This document shows, in pieces, positions 6,580 to 11,909 of a DNA stretch of 11,909 nt. Every line of letters starts with the position of its first letter. Positions within the stretch are counted from its first letter, which is position 1. The stretch lies in contig CAYOJD010000098.1 of the NCBI GenBank assembly GCA_964404205.1, positions 1 through 11,909 on the forward strand, written 5' to 3'. The notes under the pieces are model-generated. The model did not search any database. It was not told the origin of the DNA and saw only the letters and a list, made by a program, of their open reading frames with translations. Made by a program: the position numbers and the translations under genes. This stretch comes from CAZWBR01 sp964404205. Its GTDB lineage: Bacteria > Bacteroidota > Bacteroidia > Bacteroidales > Prolixibacteraceae.

Positions 6580-7176
6580 TTATGCGTTAGTAGTCAGTCT
6601 CTCAATGAAATCGAGCAATTCTTCCTTCCCTTTGCCTTTTTCAGCCGAGGTAACGAAAATTTGAGGAAGCTCTTCCCAGTAGTTGAGCATCTCTTTTTTA
6701 TATCCCTCGATATTTTTGCTCAATTGCGTTTTCGATAGCTTGTCGGTTTTGGTAAATACCATCACAAACGGGATGCCGTTCAGGGCCAGCCACTCCATAA
6801 ATTCGAGATCGTTGGCCTGTGGCTTCAAGCGCGAGTCGATTAAAACCATTACGCAATAAAGGTTCTCGCGTTTGTTCATGTAGGTTTTGATAAACGAGAG
6901 CCATCGTTCGCGCTGCGAACGCATGGCCTTGGCATATCCGTATCCGGGAAGGTCGACCAGAAACCACTCTTCGTTGATGATAAAATGGTTGATCAATTGT
7001 GTTTTACCGGGTGACGAAGATGTTTTTGCCAAATCTTTCACGCCGGTCAGCATATTGATTAACGACGATTTGCCCACATTCGATCGGCCAATAAAGGCAA
7101 ACTCAGGCAGCTCGCTTTCGGGGCAAAGGGCAGGGTTGGTATTGCTGACTACAAATTCGGCGCTCTTGATTATCAT
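6580..7176 (-). CDS. engB: Ribosome biogenesis GTP-binding protein EngB (YsxC/YihA)
   Basis: A 198-aa small GTPase of the TrmE-Era-EngA-EngB class, needed for late 50S subunit assembly. The GTP-binding motifs are all present: G1 GRSNVGKS (30-37), the G2 threonine in PGKTQ (T59), G3 DLPGYGYA (75-82), G4 TKTD (142-145) and G5 SAEKG (177-181). The order of domains and the length are normal for the family. It lies 17 bases downstream of manA on the same strand, so it is probably cotranscribed with manA and the Dabb-domain gene; prs downstream has its own -7 box. Confidence 0.97.
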   Translation of the reverse strand: MIIKSAEFVVSNTNPALCPESELPEFAFIGRSNVGKSSLINMLTGVKDLAKTSSSPGKTQLINHFIINEEWFLVDLPGYGYAKAMRSQRERWLSFIKTYMNKRENLYCVMVLIDSRLKPQANDLEFMEWLALNGIPFVMVFTKTDKLSKTQLSKNIEGYKKEMLNYWEELPQIFVTSAEKGKGKEELLDFIERLTTNA

Positions 7177-7193
7177 GAGATTGGATTAAACGG

Positions 7194-8177
7194 TTAAATG
7201 TAAACCTCCAGCAGTTGGGTTTTTACTGATGTATATGGCTCAAGTATAAACGATTCGATTACGGCCGGAACCAAAATGGTCTCTCCTTTACGGATTTCAG
7301 TTTTTACACCTTCGCAATCCAACAGACACTCCCCTTCGATACACATGTAGATAACAAAGGTGTCTTTGCCTTTAAAATCACGCTCTGTCGGTTGATTGAT
7401 ATTCAATAGATTGGTGGTGAAATATTGACATTCGGCAATGGCAACCGGCTCGTTATCTCTGGCTTCGTATTCGGTACGGTAGTTTTTTTCGTATTTGTAA
7501 TCGATGGCGTCGAGTGCCAGTTCGGTATGCAGCTCGCGTGGGTTTCCTTGTGCATCGACACGGTTGAAATCAAAAATACGATAGGTGACATCGGACGTTT
7601 GCTGTATTTCGGCTACCACGATTCCCTTGCCTATGGCATGGACACGGCCCGCGGGCATAAAAAATACATCGCCCGCTTTCACCCTCTCTTTGTTGAGCAC
7701 CGCTTCGAGTTGCCCCGATTCAAAGGCTTTCAGGTAACCTTCACGATTGATTTCACTGTTGAACCCGGAAATCAGTTCGGCACCTTTGTCGGCTTCGACA
7801 ACATACCACATTTCGGTTTTTCCGTAAGCGCCGTGGCGCTCTTTCGACAATTCATCGTCGGGATGCACTTGTATCGAAAGGTTGTCGTTGGCATCGATAT
7901 ATTTGATGAGCAGCGGAAATTCGGTGCCAAACTGTTCGAAAATCTTTTCGCCTACCAGATCGCCCATGTAAACTTCGATGACCTCTTCGAGGCTGTTCCC
8001 GGCCAGGAAACCGTTGGCTACAACCGATACATCGTCCTGCACACCGGATATTTCCCATGATTCGCCGCAGTTGGACAGCGGTGAAAAATCTTTGTTCAGC
8101 AACGATTTCAGTTTGGTACCCCCCCAAATCCGCTCTTTGTAGATGGGGGTAAATTTTAACGGGTATAACGTGTTCAT
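7194..8177 (-). CDS. manA: Mannose-6-phosphate isomerase, class I
   Basis: A 327-aa zinc-dependent cupin enzyme that interconverts mannose 6-phosphate and fructose 6-phosphate, linking glycolysis to GDP-mannose and mannose use. Probable zinc ligands are Q103 and H105 in LSIQVHPDD, E122 in GKTEMWYV and H180 in MPAGRVHAIG. The probable catalytic Arg is R200 in DVTYRIFDF. The length is that of the short class I form found in Bacillus and Bacteroidota rather than the 390-residue E. coli form. The ATG at 8177 was chosen because it begins at the conserved MNTLYPLKF and leaves 10 bases after the preceding gene; an ATG at 8213 would add 12 residues and overlap that gene. Confidence 0.93.
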   Translation of the reverse strand: MNTLYPLKFTPIYKERIWGGTKLKSLLNKDFSPLSNCGESWEISGVQDDVSVVANGFLAGNSLEEVIEVYMGDLVGEKIFEQFGTEFPLLIKYIDANDNLSIQVHPDDELSKERHGAYGKTEMWYVVEADKGAELISGFNSEINREGYLKAFESGQLEAVLNKERVKAGDVFFMPAGRVHAIGKGIVVAEIQQTSDVTYRIFDFNRVDAQGNPRELHTELALDAIDYKYEKNYRTEYEARDNEPVAIAECQYFTTNLLNINQPTERDFKGKDTFVIYMCIEGECLLDCEGVKTEIRKGETILVPAVIESFILEPYTSVKTQLLEVYI

Positions 8178-8187
8178 GGGCGATATA

Positions 8188-8490
8188 TTAAAATTCAAAG
8201 TCAACGGCGGCACGAGCCGATGTATTGTTTCTCACCAGATCGACTACCTTCAGGTGTTCGGGATGAACGGCATATTTTTTTAAATCGTCGAACGATTCGA
8301 AATGGGTAATCAGGCAGATGTCATACGAGGCCGAGTCGAGCTGGTAATTGTTGCCCACTTCAATGTATTTCAACTCATCGATTTTACCTTTTAAACCGAG
8401 TAGGCTGCTTTTAATCTGGTCGCGCATAGCCGATTTCTCTTTTTCCGTTTCAAACTCTTTCAGTTTGAAGAGTACAACATGGTTAATCAT
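8188..8490 (-). CDS. Dabb-domain (stress-responsive A/B barrel) protein
   Basis: A 100-aa protein that is essentially one Dabb domain (dimeric alpha/beta barrel). Visible family features are the opening MINHVVLFKLK, a central YDICLITHFESFDDLKKY segment and HPEHLKVVDLVRNN near the C-terminus. Members form dimers and their biochemical roles vary; none can be assigned here. The ATG at 8490 was chosen because it begins the domain exactly. A longer frame to 8637 adds 49 hydrophobic residues unlike the family and runs through the promoter region. It is the first gene of a likely Dabb-manA-engB unit, 10 bases before manA. Confidence 0.85.
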   Translation of the reverse strand: MINHVVLFKLKEFETEKEKSAMRDQIKSSLLGLKGKIDELKYIEVGNNYQLDSASYDICLITHFESFDDLKKYAVHPEHLKVVDLVRNNTSARAAVDFEF

Positions 8491-8517
8491 GACGGGAGTA
8501 AATTTTTGTTTCTGCTG

Positions 8518-8525
8518 CAAAATTA
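8518..8525 (-). promoter_or_regulatory. -7 box for the Dabb-manA-engB unit
   Basis: TAATTTTG on the minus strand is a perfect TAnnTTTG box, 27 bases before the ATG at 8490. A TTTG lies upstream, but with only an 11-base gap, too close to be the -33 partner. Confidence 0.45.
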
Positions 8526-8600
8526 ACACTTTAAACCAAACCGCTCCGTAAAAATAGCAGTCGAACCACAAATAAATGGAAGAGCAAAAGAATAATTCTT

Positions 8601-8608
8601 TAATTTTG
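8601..8608 (+). promoter_or_regulatory. -7 box for udk
   Basis: TAATTTTG on the plus strand is a perfect TAnnTTTG box, 46 bases before the udk ATG. It is the mirror of the minus-strand box at 8525-8518 in the same 164-base divergent gap. No TTTG partner was seen upstream. Confidence 0.45.
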
Positions 8609-8654
8609 AATGACAGAGAAAACAGACCTTTATCCATTTATTTAAACAGACAAG

Positions 8655-9272
8655 ATGCTGATTATCGGGATTGCCGGAGGAACCGGATCTGGAAAAACAA
8701 CAGTGGTAAACAAAATCATCAGGCGATTGGCGGAGAGCGATGTTGCCATTCTTTCGCAGGATGCCTACTATCGCGACAATGCTGCTATGCCGCTGGAGGA
8801 GAGACAGAAGATTAATTTCGACCATCCCGATTCCATCGAGTTCGAATTGCTGGTCGACCATATCAAACAACTAAAAAAAGGAAATGCCGTCGATCAACCT
8901 GTCTACTCATACATTTCATGTACCCGTTCGGATGATACGGTACAAATTGTTCCGACTAAAGTGGTGATTGTTGAAGGAATTCTTTGTCTGGCCCACAGGG
9001 AGCTGCGCAAGCTGATGGATATCAAGATATTTGTCGATTGTGAAGCCGATGTGCGTCTTTCGCGTGTTATCCAGCGCGATATTGTTGAGCGTGGCCGCGA
9101 TGTTCATCAGGTGCTGCACCGTTACGAAGAAACGGTACGCCCCAGCCATTTGCAGTTTATCGAACCCACCAAACGTTATGCCGATATCATCGTTCCGCAG
9201 GGGGGCAACAACGAGGTGGCCATCGATATTATCACGCAATATATATTGAAGCACCTGAACGACAATCAATAA
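8655..9272 (+). CDS. udk: Uridine kinase
   Basis: A 205-aa cytoplasmic P-loop kinase that phosphorylates uridine and cytidine in pyrimidine salvage. Walker A is GGTGSGKT (8-15). The nucleoside-binding SQDAYYRD (34-41), FDHPDS (55-60) and the VEGIL segment (107-111) match the uridine kinase family, as does QRDIVERGRD (140-149) in the lid region. The length is usual for bacterial Udk. It is transcribed away from the Dabb-manA-engB unit. The exonuclease gene follows on the same strand after 56 bases, with no visible terminator or promoter in between, so the two may be cotranscribed. Confidence 0.96.
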   Translation: MLIIGIAGGTGSGKTTVVNKIIRRLAESDVAILSQDAYYRDNAAMPLEERQKINFDHPDSIEFELLVDHIKQLKKGNAVDQPVYSYISCTRSDDTVQIVPTKVVIVEGILCLAHRELRKLMDIKIFVDCEADVRLSRVIQRDIVERGRDVHQVLHRYEETVRPSHLQFIEPTKRYADIIVPQGGNNEVAIDIITQYILKHLNDNQ

Positions 9273-9328
9273 ATATTCAACTGACCCTAAATCTCTTGAC
9301 CGAAGTTTAAAGTCTAATAAATAATACC

Positions 9329-10060
9329 ATGCTCGACAAAGTAATGCCCGAACACATTCTGTTTCTCGATATTGAAACGATACCGCAGGTCGAACGGCTC
9401 GATCAGTTTTCGGATAAGATGCAGAAGCTCTGGAACCGAAAGGCTGAACAGATTGGCAAACCCGACGACAGTGCCGAAGCCATTTTCCAGCGAGCAGGCA
9501 TTTATGCCGAGTTTGGTAAAATTATTTGTATCTCGGCTGGTTTTATCTACCGGAAGGGAAAAGAGAATGAGCGCTTTTTTAAGGTGAAATCGTTTTATGG
9601 CGACGATGAAAAGCAACTGCTTGCCGACTTTTCAGAAATGCTTCAGAAGTACATGGCCAATCCGGCCCATAAAATTTGCGCCCACAACGGACAGGAGTTT
9701 GACTTTCCCTATATTTCGCGCCGCATGTTGCTCAACGGGATGAAACTTCCATCGGTACTCGATATTGCCGGGGCGAAACCCTGGGAAGTGAAGGATTACA
9801 TGCTCGACACCATGCAGTTGTGGAAATTTGGTGACTTTAAGCATTATACTTCGCTCGATTTGCTTTGTGCCATTTTCAATATCCCGACACCCAAAGACGA
9901 TATCGACGGAAGTCAGGTTTACGGCGTGTATTACCAGCAGCACGATTTGGAGCGCATCAAAACCTATTGCGAAAAAGATGCCTTTTCGGTTGCACAAATC
10001 TTCCTGCGCTTTAAAGGCGAAGAGATTATTCCTCAGGAAAATTTTGAGGTTGCCGGATAG
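9329..10060 (+). CDS. PolB-like 3'-5' exonuclease (DEDDy)
   Basis: A 243-aa predicted 3'-5' exonuclease of the family related to the proofreading domain of PolB (PF10108-type). The DEDDy residues are in place: D14 and E16 in FLDIET, D125 in HNGQEFDFPYI, and Y213/D217 in the TYCEKD segment of Exo III. Residues between 150 and 200 carry the family's conserved MLDTMQLWKFGD and PKDDIDGSQV segments. It has no polymerase or other attached domain, so it should act on its own on DNA or RNA; the true substrate is not known for most members. It lies between udk and trpS; trpS has its own -7 box. Confidence 0.88.
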   Translation: MLDKVMPEHILFLDIETIPQVERLDQFSDKMQKLWNRKAEQIGKPDDSAEAIFQRAGIYAEFGKIICISAGFIYRKGKENERFFKVKSFYGDDEKQLLADFSEMLQKYMANPAHKICAHNGQEFDFPYISRRMLLNGMKLPSVLDIAGAKPWEVKDYMLDTMQLWKFGDFKHYTSLDLLCAIFNIPTPKDDIDGSQVYGVYYQQHDLERIKTYCEKDAFSVAQIFLRFKGEEIIPQENFEVAG

Positions 10061-10161
10061 AGAGCCTGCTTCAGGTGCTTCTCTCGATGTCCGGAAGCGA
10101 ATATCCGATGGCTGACCTCTTGTTTTTGCTCCGGGCTTCTTTCATTCTCTGCGAAGTTTCT

Positions 10162-10169
10162 TATTTTTG
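10162..10169 (+). promoter_or_regulatory. -7 box for trpS
   Basis: TATTTTTG on the plus strand is a perfect TAnnTTTG box 59 bases before the trpS ATG. It implies a leader of about 50 bases that includes the hairpin at 10195-10208. No TTTG partner was found at normal spacing. Confidence 0.5.
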
Positions 10170-10194
10170 CAACCTTATTGTAAAACAGCTGGAA

Positions 10195-10208
10195 TCCCGT
10201 TTACGGGA
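10195..10208 (+). other. Leader hairpin upstream of trpS
   Basis: TCCCG and CGGGA pair perfectly around a TTTA loop, 20 bases before the trpS ATG and inside the leader predicted from the -7 box. AGCT on both sides could extend it across a bulge. There is no T run after it, so it is not a plain terminator. A regulatory role is only a possibility. Confidence 0.4.
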
Positions 10209-10228
10209 AGCTCAAAATCGTAATATCG

Positions 10229-11314
10229 ATGAAAGAATCGGATAAAATAGAATATGGCACATTCGAGGCTACTGTAGCCCGCAGTCAGAGGTTGGAGGAA
10301 GATTTGGTACTTCACCCCGAAAAATACAGGGTGCTTACCGGCGACCGTCCTACCGGAAGGTTGCATATTGGCCATCTTTTTGGGTCATTGCAGAACCGGG
10401 TGCGCCTTCACAAGCTTGGGGTGCAAACATTTATTGTAATAGCCGATTATCAGGTGCTTACCGACAGGGACACATTCGAAGCAATTGCCGAAAATATTAA
10501 ACAGTTAACTATCGACTATCTTGCCGCAGGACTTGATGGTACCGATGGCAAAACCTTTATCTTCCCTCATAGCTATATTCCTGAGCTCAACCAGTTGTTG
10601 TTGCCTTTTCTGACGTTGGTTACCAATGCAGAACTCGACCGCAACCCAACGGTAAAAGAAGAGATTCAGGCTTCGGGGCAGAAACGCATCAATGCCGGAA
10701 TGTACACCTATCCGGTGCATCAGGCCGCCGATATTTTATTCTGCAAAGGCAATGTTGTACCAGTTGGAAAAGATCAACTGCCTCACCTTGAACTGACCAG
10801 AGTGATTGCCCGCCGGTTCAACGAACGGTTTGCAGCCAACCAGCCTCTCTTTCCCGAACCGCAGCCACTGTTAAGTAAAACACCGTTGATTATGGGCCTC
10901 GATGGCGGTCAGAAGATGAGCAAAAGCCGCAACAACGCCATTATGCTCAGCGCTACCGAGGATGAGACTGCACAGCTTATCAAAAGGGCTAAAACCGATG
11001 CCGATCGGCATATCACTTACGACCCGGCGAACCGTCCTGAGGTGGCCAATCTGCTGCAACTGATATCCCTTTGCACAGGCCAGTCTCCCGAAGATGTTGC
11101 TGTCGCCATTGGTGACGGGGGAGGAGGAAAGCTGAAAAGTGTGCTCACCGAATCGATAAACGAATATCTGCGTCCGTTGCGTGCCCGCCGTACCGAACTC
11201 GAATCGAATATGGATTTTGTACGCGATGTGTTGCGAAACGGTATCGACAGTGCCCGTCAATATGCTGCAACCACCCTCGACGAGGTTCGTGCAGCCATGA
11301 ATATGAAAATATAA
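10229..11314 (+). CDS. trpS: Tryptophanyl-tRNA synthetase
   Basis: A 361-aa class I aminoacyl-tRNA synthetase that charges tRNA-Trp. The HIGH motif is intact (HIGH, 46-49, in GRLHIGHL), KMSKS is at 229-233 (GQKMSKSRNN), and the tryptophan/ATP site segment YPVHQAADIL with VGKDQLPH (about 161-186) is typical of bacterial TrpRS. Compared with the roughly 330-residue E. coli and Bacillus enzymes there are about 30 extra residues before the catalytic core. This is a moderate N-terminal extension of the sort seen in related TrpRS forms. The start at 10229 has no competing upstream ATG and follows a promoter-like -7 box. A very strong terminator follows 18 bases after the stop codon. Confidence 0.96.
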   Translation: MKESDKIEYGTFEATVARSQRLEEDLVLHPEKYRVLTGDRPTGRLHIGHLFGSLQNRVRLHKLGVQTFIVIADYQVLTDRDTFEAIAENIKQLTIDYLAAGLDGTDGKTFIFPHSYIPELNQLLLPFLTLVTNAELDRNPTVKEEIQASGQKRINAGMYTYPVHQAADILFCKGNVVPVGKDQLPHLELTRVIARRFNERFAANQPLFPEPQPLLSKTPLIMGLDGGQKMSKSRNNAIMLSATEDETAQLIKRAKTDADRHITYDPANRPEVANLLQLISLCTGQSPEDVAVAIGDGGGGKLKSVLTESINEYLRPLRARRTELESNMDFVRDVLRNGIDSARQYAATTLDEVRAAMNMKI

Positions 11315-11332
11315 TACCCCTCAAGCCATACT

Positions 11333-11370
11333 AAAAGAGGCTGTTCAGTTGATGAACAGCCTCTTTTTTT
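11333..11370 (+). terminator. Strong, probably bidirectional terminator after trpS
   Basis: A perfect 15-bp inverted repeat (11333-11347 with 11353-11367) around a GTTGA loop, containing GAGGCTGTTCA in its GC-rich part and running into an unbroken T run to 11370. On the minus strand the same stem is followed by four T residues, so it probably also ends the convergent DUF1593-type gene that stops at 11417. Confidence 0.92.
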
Positions 11371-11416
11371 GTCGTTTCTCAAACACTATTTCTAAAAGTT
11401 GAATAAAGTCAAATGG

Positions 11417-11909
11417 CTATTTGTCTCTTATCGTGATAATTATTCGTTGGTACTTTGTAAGCGAAGGTGAGCCGTTATCGCTCACTTCAAATATCAGATG
11501 GATAGTTTGACCGGCCTCTGCATCGTTGGGTATCGAAACCCCGGCATATAACGAATCAGGATTGATAAGTTCAATCTTTCGGGGATAACTGCCCGCGTGT
11601 AATTGCCACCATCTGAGCGTAAGCCTGTCCCCATCAGGGTCAGACGCGAATCCATGTAAGGCCATCTTTTGTCCGGGAGTGGCTAAAAGGGTTAACGGCC
11701 CTTCAATCCGAACCACTGGTTCATGGTTGGCATCCAAATAATTCTCCGTTACCGACCACTTCAACCGGTTGGCAAAGTCGCGCTGGGCCTGTGGAAAAAA
11801 GTTAGGATATTGGTTGGTATCTTGTTTTTGATTACCTGTTACACCGCCCATCCCTGCTGCAATTTCATAGGCATTTGAGGAGGAGGTGATGGAAAAGATA
11901 TGAACATTG
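11417..11909 (-). CDS. DUF1593 / Sde182-like protein, C-terminal part (partial)
   Basis: The last 163 codons of a larger protein whose frame stays open to the window edge, so the 5' end is missing. An internal ATG at 11851 is not the start. Residues near the C-terminus form an Ig-like beta domain with the pattern seen in the C-terminal domain of DUF1593 / cellulose-binding Sde182-like proteins: NHEPVVRIEG, FASDPDGDRL, then LRWWQLHAGSYP, and finally VSDNGSPSLT with YQRIIITI. The missing N-terminal part in that family is a nucleoside-hydrolase-like domain. Such proteins are usually exported and found near polysaccharide-degradation genes in Bacteroidota, but the substrate is not known. It is convergent with trpS across the shared terminator. 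The family call rests on recalled pattern, not a search. Confidence 0.75.
   Translation of the reverse strand, partial: NVHIFSITSSSNAYEIAAGMGGVTGNQKQDTNQYPNFFPQAQRDFANRLKWSVTENYLDANHEPVVRIEGPLTLLATPGQKMALHGFASDPDGDRLTLRWWQLHAGSYPRKIELINPDSLYAGVSIPNDAEAGQTIHLIFEVSDNGSPSLTKYQRIIITIRDK

Noticed and set aside
7425..8060. 211-aa plus-strand frame opposite manA
   Set aside because: Antisense shadow of a gene whose zinc ligands and catalytic arginine are all visible.
10060..10087. GAGAG-CCTG hairpin after the exonuclease gene as a terminator
   Set aside because: The stem is broken by a 5-base bulge and is not followed by T residues.

Overview
The window is an ordinary stretch of chromosome from a member of the Bacteroidota, most likely order Bacteroidales in the broad sense (Marinilabiliales/Prolixibacteraceae-like; this finer placement is a guess). 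The signs are family-level protein sequences typical of that phylum, several near-perfect Bacteroidota -7 boxes (TAnnTTTG) at sensible distances from genes, few Shine-Dalgarno sequences, and a split 5'-nucleotidase made of a Tat-like catalytic half plus a lipoprotein half. I see no mobile element, CRISPR array, phage gene or recognisable defence system.

Layout. 1-336: a tRNA-Ser(GCU) on the minus strand with its own promoter and an intrinsic terminator. 337-807: about 470 bases without a gene, containing a good plus-strand promoter-like pair, several short hairpins and a GC-rich island with two successive UNCG-type tetraloop hairpins; this is the least explained part of the window. 808-2503 (minus): a two-gene operon encoding the catalytic and C-terminal halves of a periplasmic 5'-nucleotidase. 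2735-3796 (plus): a secreted N-acetylmuramoyl-L-alanine amidase with a LysM-like N-terminus. 3831-6448 (minus): hslR/rqcP-like S4 protein, pth, rplY/ctc and prs, a translation and nucleotide-supply cluster whose order recalls the prs-ctc-pth region of Bacillus. 6580-8490 (minus): engB, manA and a small Dabb-domain protein. 8655-11314 (plus): udk, a DEDDy 3'-5' exonuclease of the PolB-like family, and trpS, closed by a very strong terminator that probably serves both strands. 11417 to the window end (minus): the C-terminal part of a DUF1593 / Sde182-like protein, cut by the window edge.

How the genes fit together. Most are housekeeping: PRPP synthesis (prs), pyrimidine salvage (udk), extracellular nucleotide scavenging (5'-nucleotidase pair), tRNA charging and recycling (trpS, pth, hslR-like), ribosome structure and assembly (rplY, engB), cell wall turnover (amidase) and sugar phosphate supply (manA). 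The nucleotidase, udk and prs are functionally related (nucleotide acquisition and salvage) but lie in separate transcription units, so no dedicated system is implied. I found no convincing undescribed multigene system; the best leads are the gene-free 337-807 region and the leader hairpins of rplY and trpS.
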